Positions 55,468-63,875 of a stretch of 64,000 bases of DNA are shown here, in pieces; positions within the stretch are counted from its first letter, which is position 1, and each line of letters begins with the position of its first letter. Position numbers and translations under genes: made by a program. This stretch comes from Gaiellasilicea sp963789355 (GTDB taxonomy: Bacteria; Actinomycetota; Thermoleophilia; Gaiellales; Gaiellaceae). The notes below the pieces were generated by a model. That model was not told where the DNA came from, made no database searches, and saw only the letters and a program-made list of their open reading frames with translations. The stretch is from assembly GCA_963789355.1 (NCBI GenBank), contig CAWBKK010000001.1:115710-179709 (forward strand), in the 5' to 3' direction.

Positions 55468-55993
55468 AGACCTTCTCTGCCTCGAGCGCTGAGAAGTCGA
55501 GCTCGCCGATCGCGTCGTCGATCAGCCGCTTGTGGTCGGCCTGGTCGAGCACCTTGCCGGTGACCTTCTGGGTCGCGATCAGGGTCAGGTCGGCGACCTC
55601 GGCCCTGATCTGCTCGAGCGCGCGGGCGGTCTCTGCCTCGATCTGCTTGCGCGTCTCCTCGAGCCGGCGCTGCCGGTCGGCCTCGACCTCCTCGCGGGCC
55701 CGCTCGCGCTGCGCCTCACCGGCGCTGCGCGCCTCCGCGAGGATCGCGGACGCCTCGCTCTTCGCCTGCCCCATCAGCTGCTTGTGCTCCTCGAGCAGCG
55801 CGCGGGCTTCGCGACGGGTGTTCTCGGCCTCCTCGACGGACGAGCGGATCCGGTCGCGCCGGTCGTCGATCGTCTTCTGGATCGGGCCGAAAGCGAACTT
55901 CCGCAGGACGAGGAACGTGATCAGGAAGCACACGAGCGTCCAGATCATCAGACCCGGGTTGACCTCGATCAGCGGTGATGCGGCGACGGTCAT
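55466..55993 (-). CDS. atpF: Fo ATP synthase b subunit
   Basis: 175 residues: a short N-terminus, one membrane helix (GLMIWTLVCFLITFLVLRKF), then a long charged coiled coil (RREARALLEEHKQLMGQAKSEA) that forms the peripheral stalk. It begins 3 bp after atpE. The distance to atpH is unusually large (163 bp) because element 55304-55467 fills the gap. Confidence 0.95.
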   Translation of the reverse strand: MTVAASPLIEVNPGLMIWTLVCFLITFLVLRKFAFGPIQKTIDDRRDRIRSSVEEAENTRREARALLEEHKQLMGQAKSEASAILAEARSAGEAQRERAREEVEADRQRRLEETRKQIEAETARALEQIRAEVADLTLIATQKVTGKVLDQADHKRLIDDAIGELDFSALEAEKV

Positions 55994-55996
55994 GCG

Positions 55997-56257
55997 TTAG
56001 ACCAGCACGTAGGCGAGCAGGCCGCCGATCAGGCCGTAGAAGACGACCGCCTCGGTGAGGGCGAAGCCGAGCCACTGGATCCCCGTCAGCTCGCCGCGAA
56101 GCTCGGGCTGGCGGGCCACGGCCTGGATCATCGAGCCGAAGATGTTGCCGATCCCGATCCCGGCGCCGAGCGAGCCGAGGCCGATCCCGAGCGCGAGCGC
56201 GATCGCCTTGCCGGCGTCGACGTTCCCGGCGGCCTCCTGTGCAATCAGATTGAACAC
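55997..56257 (-). CDS. atpE: Fo ATP synthase c subunit
   Basis: 86 residues with two membrane helices joined by the polar loop ARQPELRGE. The proton-carrying carboxylate is E69 in FALTEAVVFYGL. The first helix has the glycine-rich GLGSLGAGIGIG packing motif and no Gln in the Na+-ligand position, so a proton-driven ring is expected. It lies between atpB and atpF. Confidence 0.96.
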   Translation of the reverse strand: MFNLIAQEAAGNVDAGKAIALALGIGLGSLGAGIGIGNIFGSMIQAVARQPELRGELTGIQWLGFALTEAVVFYGLIGGLLAYVLV

Positions 56258-56272
56258 GTCGTTCTCCTCCTG

Positions 56273-57169
56273 TTAGTGCTCGGGCTCGATGGCCGAGCCG
56301 ATGTAGATGGCGGAAAGGGCGGCAAAGATATAGGCCTGGATCGAGACCACGATCACGACCTCGAAGAGATAGAAGGCGGCGGCGGCCGGGATCGCGGCCA
56401 CGGCGATCGCCAGGTTGCCGATCACGAAGATCAGGCCGATGAAGGTGAGGATCAGCATGTGCCCGGCGAGCATGTTGGCGTAGAGGCGGACGCTGAGGCT
56501 GATCAGGCGCATGAACTGGCCGAGGATCTCGAGCGGGACGATCAGCGGGTACATCGCCTTGGGCACGTCCGGAATCCAGCTCTTGAAGTACTTCACGGGC
56601 CCGTTGGCACGGATCCCTTCGATGTGCGTGAAGAGGAACGTCATCAGCGCGAGCGCGAGCGTGACGCTGATCGAGGACGTCGCGGCGTAGACAGCGAGCG
56701 TCGGCAGCTCGATCTCCGTGCCGGGGACGGTGAACGTCTCGTTCGAGAGCGGCAGCGGAATGAACCCGATCATGTTCACCACCCAGATGAAGAGCATCAG
56801 GGTCGCGACGTACGGGAACCAGCGGCCGATCGCCTTGTGGGGCAGCCCCTGCTCGGCGACCTGCGTCTGGGCGACCTCGTAGACCATTTCGCCCACCGCC
56901 TGGCGCCGCCCGACCTCGTCCTTCGAGCCGATCCGCGCCCGCATCAGGAAGAGCCCGAGCGCGATCGTCACGATCGTGCCGAGGATGAGGTAGGCGACCG
57001 CCTTGTTGATCGAGAGGTCGAGCCCGCCGAGGTGGATCGGGATCCACTCGCCGACCTCGAAGTCGTGCTCGGGGTTGAACTCCTCCTCGCCGCCCTCGGT
57101 CGTCGACGCGAGCGCCAGCGAGGGCAGGGCGAGCCAGAGCGCCAGCGCCAGGACGCTAAGCCGTCTCAC
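56273..57169 (-). CDS. atpB: Fo ATP synthase a subunit
   Basis: 298 residues. The essential arginine is R228 in SLSVRLYANMLAGH. About six membrane segments follow an N-terminal signal-peptide-like stretch (MRRLSVLALALWLALPSLALA) and an acidic segment, a longer N-terminus than in E. coli AtpB. The GTG start lies 14 nt inside the atpI-like gene. It forms the proton half-channels with the c-ring. Confidence 0.94.
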   Translation of the reverse strand: MRRLSVLALALWLALPSLALASTTEGGEEEFNPEHDFEVGEWIPIHLGGLDLSINKAVAYLILGTIVTIALGLFLMRARIGSKDEVGRRQAVGEMVYEVAQTQVAEQGLPHKAIGRWFPYVATLMLFIWVVNMIGFIPLPLSNETFTVPGTEIELPTLAVYAATSSISVTLALALMTFLFTHIEGIRANGPVKYFKSWIPDVPKAMYPLIVPLEILGQFMRLISLSVRLYANMLAGHMLILTFIGLIFVIGNLAIAVAAIPAAAAFYLFEVVIVVSIQAYIFAALSAIYIGSAIEPEH

Positions 57170-57554
57170 GCGCGTCTCCGGAGAAGTAGAGCGCGAGCGA
57201 GACCGCGAGCTCGAGCGTGTAGGCGAGGGCGTACAGGAGCGTGACCGCCAGCGCGAGCTGCGCGTCCGTTGCCGCGACCGCGACGACGACGACCATCACC
57301 GCGAGCGCGCGAAAGGTCATTCCGAAGCCCACCACGCCTGAGCCGGCGAGGTTACCCATGCCCGAGCGCAGGTGCGTCAGTAGCGCGGCGAGGGCGCGCG
57401 AGGCCGCCCAGAGGGTGGCGCCGATCACCCAGCCGCGGAGCTCCCAGCCGGTGGCGAGGAAGACGGGGAGCGCGAGCGCGATCACCGCGGCCCCGGCGAC
57501 GAACGGCAGCCGCTGGTCGGGCAGCGGCCGAGGAGTTGCAAAGACACCGGCCAT
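57156..57554 (-). CDS. atpI: AtpI-like membrane protein
   Basis: 132 residues with four predicted membrane helices, starting after MAGVFATPRPLPDQRLPF. It occupies the place of atpI, directly upstream of and overlapping atpB (14 nt), and directly after the AtpZ-like gene with no space between (TAG-ATG). AtpI helps assemble the c-ring. Sequence similarity to known AtpI is low; the assignment rests on position, size and topology. Confidence 0.72.
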   Translation of the reverse strand: MAGVFATPRPLPDQRLPFVAGAAVIALALPVFLATGWELRGWVIGATLWAASRALAALLTHLRSGMGNLAGSGVVGFGMTFRALAVMVVVVAVAATDAQLALAVTLLYALAYTLELAVSLALYFSGDARETA

Positions 57555-57755
57555 CTAGAGGGCGTGTCCGTAGCGCTTGTAGGTCATGAAGACGCCGACC
57601 GGGATCCCGAGGATCGCGCCGATGAGGAAGCCCCAGGCGACGGAGCCGGCGAGCCAGCCGATCAGGATCCCGATCCCGATCACCGCCGCGGTCGTTCCGA
57701 TCAGGACCGAGCCTGCGCCTGCGAGGCTGAGCGTCGGGGTCGCTTTCGGCTCCAT
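57555..57755 (-). CDS. AtpZ-like small membrane protein
   Basis: 66 residues if it starts at ATG 57755 (MEPKATPTLS); ATG 57770 is an alternative. Neither has a strong ribosome-binding site. Two membrane helices (GSVLIGTTAAVIGIGILIGWLAG and WGFLIGAILGIPVGVFMTY) with a short loop match the AtpZ/AtpI_2 group often found first in atp operons. It is the first gene of the block, so the promoter for atpZIBEFHAG should be in 57756-57860. Confidence 0.78.
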   Translation of the reverse strand: MEPKATPTLSLAGAGSVLIGTTAAVIGIGILIGWLAGSVAWGFLIGAILGIPVGVFMTYKRYGHAL

Positions 57756-57842
57756 CGGCGCGGCGAGCATAGCAGAGCTTGTGACAGTCGAAAGCCGCCT
57801 AGTTTCGGCAAAACACACCGACTTTGTACGACCGTGGGGCGA

Positions 57843-58967
57843 TCAGGCCGAGCGGCGCTCGTCGACCGGATCGTGCCGGCGGCCGAGCCGGAAGCGGCGC
57901 GGGTTGCTCGACTTGACGATCTCGAGCACGTAGACGACGTAGAGCGAGAACGCGAGCGCCACGAGCGCGATCGCACCGACCGCGACCGTCTCCCAGAGAT
58001 GCCAGTGGCCGCCCTCGCGGAAGGGGATGAAGCGTGTGGCGAGCGCCGCGCCCGCGAGCGTCGCGCACCACGCCCACATCGTCACGGCGGCCCGGCGCTG
58101 CGAGAAGCCGCGGCGGAGGAAGCGGAAGTGCAGGTGCGCCTGGTCGGGCGAGGAGATCCGCTCGCCGTGCTTGAGCCGGCGGGCGACGACGAACGACGTG
58201 TCCAGGATCGGCACTGCGAGCACGAGCAGCGGGAGCAACAGGACGACAGTCGAGGCGGTCTTGAGGAGGCCCTGGACCGACACCGCCCCGAGCAGGAAGC
58301 CGAGCGCGAGCGCACCGGAATCGCCCATGAAGATCCGCGCCGGGAAGAAGTTGTGGCGGAGGAAGCCGACGCAGGCGCCGGCGACGATCGCGGAGAGGAT
58401 CGCCGGGTCGGGCTTGCCGAGCGAGAGCGAGAGCACGGCGTAGGTCACGGCCGCGATCCCACAGACGCCGGCGGCGAGGCCGTCCATCCCGTCGAGGAAG
58501 TTGACCATGTTCATGACCGCGACGATCCAGATCATCGTCAGCGGGATCCCGACGGCCGCGGGCAGGTCGACCGGGCCGAGGAACGGGAAGGTGAAGTGGT
58601 CGATCCAGACGTCGAAGAAGGGCGGGATCGCGGCCGCGACGATCTGGCCGGCGAGCTTGCGGCCGGGCTTGAGGACGCGGAAGTCGTCGATCGCGCCGAC
58701 GACGGTCGCGACTGCCGCGCCGAGCAGCACGCCACGGGTCTCGCGGCCGAGCTCGAGGAAGGCGAGCGCGGGGACGAAGATCCCGAAGAAGATCGCGAGG
58801 CCGCCGAGCCGCGGAATCGGGTTGGCGTTCAGGCGCCGTCCCTCCGGCCTGTCGACGACGCCGAGCAGCCGGGCCATCCCGCCGACCGCGGGCGTCAGCA
58901 GGATCACGATCACGAACGCGACGATCGCCCCGTAGAGGACCTCGGGAGTGTCCCGAAGCGCATTCAC
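57843..58967 (-). CDS. WecA/TagO-type undecaprenyl-phosphate sugar-1-phosphate transferase
   Basis: 374 residues from GTG 58967, placed where membrane homology begins, just after the upp stop. About eleven membrane helices. Cytoplasmic motifs are GAIDDFRVLKPGRK (Mg-binding DD), NFLDGMDGLA, FFPARIFMGDSGAL and HLHFRFLRRGFS; the last distinguishes WecA/TagO from MraY. It transfers GlcNAc-1-phosphate or a similar sugar phosphate from UDP-sugar to undecaprenyl phosphate, starting a cell-wall glycopolymer. Confidence 0.9.
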   Translation of the reverse strand: MNALRDTPEVLYGAIVAFVIVILLTPAVGGMARLLGVVDRPEGRRLNANPIPRLGGLAIFFGIFVPALAFLELGRETRGVLLGAAVATVVGAIDDFRVLKPGRKLAGQIVAAAIPPFFDVWIDHFTFPFLGPVDLPAAVGIPLTMIWIVAVMNMVNFLDGMDGLAAGVCGIAAVTYAVLSLSLGKPDPAILSAIVAGACVGFLRHNFFPARIFMGDSGALALGFLLGAVSVQGLLKTASTVVLLLPLLVLAVPILDTSFVVARRLKHGERISSPDQAHLHFRFLRRGFSQRRAAVTMWAWCATLAGAALATRFIPFREGGHWHLWETVAVGAIALVALAFSLYVVYVLEIVKSSNPRRFRLGRRHDPVDERRSA

Positions 58968-58972
58968 CAGCG

Positions 58973-59605
58973 TTACTTCGTCCCGTAGAGCCGGTCGCCT
59001 GCGTCGCCGAGGCCCGGCACGATGTACCCCTTGTCGTTCAGCTCGCGGTCGATCGCGGCGCAGACGATGTGCACGTCCGGGTGCTCGTCGTGGACGCGCG
59101 CGATCCCGACGGGCGCGGCGACGAGGCAGACGAGGGTCACCGAGCGCGCCCCGGCCCCCTTGACCGCCGAGACGGCCGCCGCGCTCGAGTTCCCGGTCGC
59201 GAGCATCGGGTCGAGGATGATCGCGTCCCGCTCGGAGAGGTCCTCGGGAAGCTTCACGTAGTACTCGACGGGCTGCAGCGTCTCCTCGTCCCGGTAGAGG
59301 CCGATGAAGCCGACGCGGGCGCTCGAGATCAGCGAGAGGACGCCCTCGAGCATCCCGAGGCCTGCGCGCAGCACCGGGTTGACGGCGACCTTCTTGCCCG
59401 AGATCCGCTGCGCCTGCATCGTCTCGAGAGGCGTCTCGATCTCGACCGGCTCCGTCGGGAGATCCTTCGTCGCCTCGTAGGTGAGGAGCAGCGTCAGCTC
59501 GTTCACGAGCTTGCGGAAGTGGACGGTCGGCGTCTCCTTGTCGCGCAGGTAGGAGAGCTTGTGCTGGACGAGCGGGTGCGTGACTTCCGTGACGCGACGG
59601 CTCAT
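58973..59605 (-). CDS. upp: Uracil phosphoribosyltransferase
   Basis: 210 residues from ATG 59605 (MSRRVTEVTHPL), which overlaps the glyA stop by 4 nt. The PRPP-binding loop is DPMLATGNSSAAAV, and the uracil-binding C-terminal loop is YIVPGLGDAGDRLYGTK. It converts uracil and PRPP to UMP (pyrimidine salvage). It is followed at 5 bp by the sugar-phosphate transferase gene. Confidence 0.96.
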   Translation of the reverse strand: MSRRVTEVTHPLVQHKLSYLRDKETPTVHFRKLVNELTLLLTYEATKDLPTEPVEIETPLETMQAQRISGKKVAVNPVLRAGLGMLEGVLSLISSARVGFIGLYRDEETLQPVEYYVKLPEDLSERDAIILDPMLATGNSSAAAVSAVKGAGARSVTLVCLVAAPVGIARVHDEHPDVHIVCAAIDRELNDKGYIVPGLGDAGDRLYGTK

Positions 59606-60903
59606 GCGTACGCGGTGTAGCCCCGGAAGCCCGGGTAGAGCGGCCGCTTCTCGCACAACGCCTCGGCGCGGGAGCAGAGGTCGCCGAGGTCGCCGTCACC
59701 TGCAGTTCCAGGTTGCAGCGCGCCCGCGATGATCCGCCCGACTTCGCGGAAGTCGTCCTCGTCGAAACCGCGCATTGTCGCGGCGGGCGTGCCGATCCGG
59801 ACACCGGACGCGATCGTCGGCGGACGCTCGTCGAACGGGACCGTGTTGCGGTTGACGGTCAGCTTCACATCGTCGAGCCGCTCCTCCGCGTCCTTCCCGG
59901 TCCACTCGGTCTTGCGGAGATCGAGCTGGAGCAGATGCGTGTCGGTGCCGCCGGTGACGACGTCGAGCCCGTTCGAGATCAGTTCCTCGGAGAGCGCGTC
60001 GGCGTTCGCGCGCACCTGCTGCTGGTAGGAGCGGAAGGCGTCCGACGCAGCGATCAGGAAGCACGCCGCCTTCGCGGCGATCGCGTGGACGAGCGGTCCG
60101 CCCTGCATGCCGGGGAAGACGGCGCGGTCGACCGCCTGCGCATGCTCCGACCTGCAAAGGACGAATCCCGCCCGTGGCCCGGCCAGCGTCTTGTGCGTGG
60201 TGGAGGTGACGATGTCGCAGTGCTCCACTGGGTTCGGGTGCAGCCCGGCCGCGACGAGCCCGGAGAAGTGGGCCATGTCGCACATCAGCAGTGCGTCGAC
60301 CTCGTCCGCGATCTTGCGGAACTCGGCGGTGTCGACCGTGCGCGGGTAGGCGGAGCCGCCGCAGACGATCAGCTTCGGCCGGTGCTCCTTCGCGAGCGCG
60401 AGGATCTCGTCGTAGTCGACCATCTCCGTCTCGCGCGAGACGCCGTAGTGGACGATCGTGTAGAGCCGCCCCGAGAAGTTGACCTTGAGGCCGTGGGTCA
60501 GGTGGCCGCCGTGGTCGAGCCTGAGCGAAAGGATCGCGTCTCCCGGCTGCAGGAGCGCGAAGTAGGCGGCCATGTTCGCCTGGGCGCCGGCATGCGGCTG
60601 CACGTTCGCGTGCTCGGCGCCGAAGAGCTCCTTGGCGCGGTCGATCGCGAGTTGCTCGATCTCGTCGACGACCTCGCAGCCGCCGTAGTAGCGCTTACCG
60701 GGATAGCCCTCTGCGTACTTGTTGGTCGGGACGGAGCCGACGGCCTCGAGCACGCTCGGCCAGGTGAAGTTCTCGGACGCGATCAGCTCGATCTGGCCTC
60801 GCTGGCGCTCGAGCTCGCGGCCGAGCAGCCGGGCGATGTCCGGGTCGATCTCCTCCAGTCCCGCGGTGCGGAGCCGGTCGAGCGTTTCCTGGGCGACGGC
60901 CAT
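59602..60903 (-). CDS. glyA: Serine hydroxymethyltransferase
   Basis: 433 residues. The PLP lysine is K238 in TSTTHKTLAGPR; EGYPGKRYYGGCEVVDEIE and HGGHLTHG are family hallmarks. It interconverts serine and glycine with tetrahydrofolate and supplies 5,10-methylene-THF. The ribosome-binding site AGGAGG precedes the ATG. It overlaps upp by 4 nt, an arrangement that links one-carbon and pyrimidine metabolism. Confidence 0.97.
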   Translation of the reverse strand: MAVAQETLDRLRTAGLEEIDPDIARLLGRELERQRGQIELIASENFTWPSVLEAVGSVPTNKYAEGYPGKRYYGGCEVVDEIEQLAIDRAKELFGAEHANVQPHAGAQANMAAYFALLQPGDAILSLRLDHGGHLTHGLKVNFSGRLYTIVHYGVSRETEMVDYDEILALAKEHRPKLIVCGGSAYPRTVDTAEFRKIADEVDALLMCDMAHFSGLVAAGLHPNPVEHCDIVTSTTHKTLAGPRAGFVLCRSEHAQAVDRAVFPGMQGGPLVHAIAAKAACFLIAASDAFRSYQQQVRANADALSEELISNGLDVVTGGTDTHLLQLDLRKTEWTGKDAEERLDDVKLTVNRNTVPFDERPPTIASGVRIGTPAATMRGFDEDDFREVGRIIAGALQPGTAGDGDLGDLCSRAEALCEKRPLYPGFRGYTAYA

Positions 60904-60937
60904 TGCCGTTCCTCCTTAGCCGGGCGACGCCCCGATG

Positions 60938-61540
60938 CTAGAGGACAGAGGCGACGACCCGGAGCGCCTCGGCCGAGGAGACGGCGCCCTCACGGACGAC
61001 GAGCGGCTCGGGCCCGGTGAGGTCGAGCACGGTCGACGGCGTTCCCGGCAGCTCGCCACCGTCGAGCGCTGCCGCGGCCGCGGCGCGCAGTTCCGGCGGC
61101 ACCGCGGCGAGCGTCCGCGGATCGGGCTCGCCGGGCAAATTCGCGCTCGTGGCCGCGATCGCACCGACGCGGTCGAGGAGCTCGCCGGCGACTCCGTCCA
61201 CCGCGGGGACGCGAACGCCGATCGTGTCGGGCCGGGAGCCTGCGAGCCAGGGAAACCGTCGGTCCGGGTTCGGGAGGATCAGCGTGTAGGGGCCTGGAAG
61301 GAGCGCCCGCACGATCGCGGCCGACTTTCCCCCGAGGTCGGGCAGGCAGTCGAGGAGGACGTCGAGGTCGCGCGCGACGAGCGCGGTCGGCTGCTGCGCA
61401 GCGCGGCCCTTGGCACGGTAGAGCGCGTGCACGGCAGCCTCGGAGTGCGGCGTCGTCGCGAGCCCGTAGACGGTGTCGGTCGGGACGATTGCCAGCTTGC
61501 CGTCCCGGATCGCCGCGACGGCGTCGTCGACCTCAGTCAC
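60938..61540 (-). CDS. tsaC: Threonylcarbamoyl-AMP synthase (TsaC/Sua5 family)
   Basis: 200 residues of the YrdC fold without the extra Sua5 C-terminal domain, so the TsaC form. Motifs are IVPTDTVYGLA, LYRAKGRAAQQP, LLPGPYTLIL and IAATSANLPGEPDP. It makes threonylcarbamoyl-AMP for the t6A modification of ANN-decoding tRNAs. The start overlaps prmC by 8 nt. The operon order prfA-prmC-tsaC-glyA-upp is common in actinobacteria and their relatives. Confidence 0.94.
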   Translation of the reverse strand: MTEVDDAVAAIRDGKLAIVPTDTVYGLATTPHSEAAVHALYRAKGRAAQQPTALVARDLDVLLDCLPDLGGKSAAIVRALLPGPYTLILPNPDRRFPWLAGSRPDTIGVRVPAVDGVAGELLDRVGAIAATSANLPGEPDPRTLAAVPPELRAAAAAALDGGELPGTPSTVLDLTGPEPLVVREGAVSSAEALRVVASVL

Positions 61541-62372
61541 GCCGCCCCTCGACGACGCGGTCTCTCCCGGTCAGGTCGGGCGTGGTGACGACCTCCAGGT
61601 AGCCGAGCTCTGCGAGCGTCGCCGCCGTCGCGAGCGCCTGTCCGTCGCCGACTTCCAGCACGAGCCGGCCGCGCGGCGCGAGCACGTCGAGCGCGGTCTG
61701 CGCGACGGTTTCCGGAACCCGTTCGCCGACGAGCGCGACGTGCGGCTCGTAGTCGCGCACGTCCGGCATCAGCGTCGCGAGCTCGGCCGGATCGACGTAC
61801 GGCGGGTTCGAGACGACGAGGTCATAGGGGCCGCCCGGGAGCCCACTCGTCAGGTCGTGCTGGAGGAGCTCGATCGTGAGGCCGGTGCGGGCTGCGTTCT
61901 CCCGCGCCAGCGCGAGGGCATCGGGGTCGACGTCGATCGCGGTCACTCGCGCTCCGGGATGCTCGTCGGCGATTGCCAACGCGATCGCGCCGGTCCCCGT
62001 GCCGACGTCGAGCACCGCCGGCGCGTCGAGCTCGCGAAGGTGAGCGAGCGCTCGCTCGACCACGATCTCGGTCTCGGGCCGAGGGATCAGGGCCCGCCGG
62101 TCGACGGCGAGCGTCAGCCGGCGAAAGCCCCACTCGCCGAGGATGTACGCCACGGGCTCGTGCCGCGAGCGGCGGGCGACGAGCTCGCGGTAGGCGTCGA
62201 GCTCCTCCGAGCTCAGGGGCCGGTCGAAGTCGGTGTAGAGCTCGATCCGGGGACGGCCGAGCGTGTGCGCGAGGAGGAGTTCGGCGTCGAGGCGGCCGGT
62301 CTCCGACGTCTTGTCGAGGTGGGCGGACGCACGCCGGAGCACGTCGCCGAGGCTCAGCGCTGCGGCGGTCAC
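61533..62372 (-). CDS. prmC: Release-factor glutamine methyltransferase
   Basis: 279 residues from GTG 62372. An N-terminal helical domain binds the release factor; the SAM-binding loop is DVGTGTGA (122-129) and the catalytic NPPY motif is at 189-192. It methylates the Gln of the GGQ motif in RF1 and RF2. It overlaps prfA by 4 nt and tsaC by 8 nt. Confidence 0.95.
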   Translation of the reverse strand: MTAAALSLGDVLRRASAHLDKTSETGRLDAELLLAHTLGRPRIELYTDFDRPLSSEELDAYRELVARRSRHEPVAYILGEWGFRRLTLAVDRRALIPRPETEIVVERALAHLRELDAPAVLDVGTGTGAIALAIADEHPGARVTAIDVDPDALALARENAARTGLTIELLQHDLTSGLPGGPYDLVVSNPPYVDPAELATLMPDVRDYEPHVALVGERVPETVAQTALDVLAPRGRLVLEVGDGQALATAATLAELGYLEVVTTPDLTGRDRVVEGRRD

Positions 62373-63409
62373 TCCTCGAGCCCGCGGCGCCGGTCCTCGT
62401 CCTGCAGCGCCGTGGTGAAATCGTCGAGCCCGCCCTGGAGCACCTTCTCGAGGTTCAACGTCACCTTGACGCGGTGGTCGGTGGCGCGGCTGTCCGGGTA
62501 GTTGTAGGTGCGGATCTTCTCCGCTCGCTCCCCCGAGCCGATCTGGGACTTGCGCGTGGCCGAGAGCTCGGCCTGCTGGCGCTCCCGCTCGGCCTCGTAG
62601 ATCCGCGCACGCAGCACCCGCATCGCCTTGGCCTTGTTCTGGAGCTGCGACTTCTCGTCCTGCATCGCGACCACGATCCCGGTCGGCACGTGGGTGATCC
62701 GGACGGCCGAGTCGGTGGTGTTGACGCTCTGGCCGCCCGGGCCGGTGGAGCGGTAGACGTCGATCTTGAGGTCGTTCTCGTCCAGGTCGACCTCGATCTC
62801 CTCCACTTCCGGCATCACCGCCGCGGTCGCGGTCGACGTGTGGATCCGACCCTGGGACTCGGTCGCGGGCACGCGCTGGACGCGGTGGGTGCCGCCCTCG
62901 TACTTGAAGACGGAGTACGCCCCGCCGCCCTTGACCGCGAGGACGACTTCCTTGAAGCCGCCGCCCTCGCTCTCGTTGGCGGAGAGCAGCTCGGTCTTGA
63001 AGCCGCGGCTCTCGGCGTAGCGGGTGAGCATCTTGAGGACGTCGCCGGCCCAGATCGCGGCCTCGTCGCCGCCGACGCCTTGCCGGATCTCGACGATCAC
63101 GTCCTTCTCGTCCGTCGGGTCCTTCTGGACGAGCGCGAGCTTCAGCTCCTCCTCGAGCTCGGAGAGGCGCTGCTCCGACTCGGCGACGAGCTCCTTCAGC
63201 TCAGGATCGGAAAGGGACGCCTCGACGTCCTCGCGCATCGCGCGCCAGTCCCGGGCGAGCTTGTGCGCCGGCTCGAGCTCCTTGAGCCGGCGGCCCACGT
63301 CCGCGGCCTCTCTCTGGTCGTTGTAGACGGAGGGATCCGACATGCGCTCTTGCAGCTCGGAGTACGAGCGCTCGAGGTCGTCGATCAGCTTGTCGATCGG
63401 GGTCGCCAT
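62369..63409 (-). CDS. prfA: Peptide chain release factor 1
   Basis: 346 residues from ATG 63409 (MATPIDKLIDD). The codon-recognition tripeptide is PAT (181-183), which marks RF1 (UAA/UAG) rather than RF2. GGQ is at 225-227, the substrate of PrmC encoded next. It is the first gene of the run down to the sugar-phosphate transferase and is divergent from the GNAT gene. Confidence 0.96.
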   Translation of the reverse strand: MATPIDKLIDDLERSYSELQERMSDPSVYNDQREAADVGRRLKELEPAHKLARDWRAMREDVEASLSDPELKELVAESEQRLSELEEELKLALVQKDPTDEKDVIVEIRQGVGGDEAAIWAGDVLKMLTRYAESRGFKTELLSANESEGGGFKEVVLAVKGGGAYSVFKYEGGTHRVQRVPATESQGRIHTSTATAAVMPEVEEIEVDLDENDLKIDVYRSTGPGGQSVNTTDSAVRITHVPTGIVVAMQDEKSQLQNKAKAMRVLRARIYEAERERQQAELSATRKSQIGSGERAEKIRTYNYPDSRATDHRVKVTLNLEKVLQGGLDDFTTALQDEDRRRGLEE

Positions 63410-63419
63410 GATGGGAACG

Positions 63420-63875
63420 ATGCTAGCCACGCCCGTCCACGTCCGGCGTGCCCGGACGGCCGACTCCCCAGCCGCCGCGGCCGTCGTGAGGACGGTCTAC
63501 GACGAGTACGGGTTCACGTGGGACGAGGGCGGCTACCACGCCGACCTTCTCGATGTCGAAGGGTCGTACGCGGCGTTCTTCGTCGCCGAGGCCGACGGCA
63601 CGATCGTCGGCACGGCCGGGCTCTCCGAGCACGGCTCGCTCGAGCGGCTGTACGTCCTCCCGGCTGCGCGCGGGGCCGGCGCCGGTGCTGCACTCCTGGC
63701 CGCGGTCGCAGAGGAGGCGCGGCGCCGCGGGCACGAACAACTCGAGATCTGGTCGGACAAGCGCCTCGAGGCTGCGCACCGCCTCTACCAGCGACACGGG
63801 GCACGCGTCGTCGGCGAACGCGTGCACGACGACCCCGACGCGAGCCACGAGTGGGGACTCCTGCTCGAGCTCTAG
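63420..63875 (+). CDS. GNAT-family N-acetyltransferase
   Basis: 151 residues from ATG 63420; the ATG at 63411 is an alternative start. The GNAT fold is complete: beta-strand 4 RLYVLPAARG, the acetyl-CoA pyrophosphate loop ARGAGAGAAL, and AAHRLYQRHGARVVGE near the end. The acceptor substrate cannot be told from sequence. It is divergent from prfA, whose start lies 10 bp away, and its stop overlaps the end of the OsmC gene. Confidence 0.88.
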   Translation: MLATPVHVRRARTADSPAAAAVVRTVYDEYGFTWDEGGYHADLLDVEGSYAAFFVAEADGTIVGTAGLSEHGSLERLYVLPAARGAGAGAALLAAVAEEARRRGHEQLEIWSDKRLEAAHRLYQRHGARVVGERVHDDPDASHEWGLLLEL

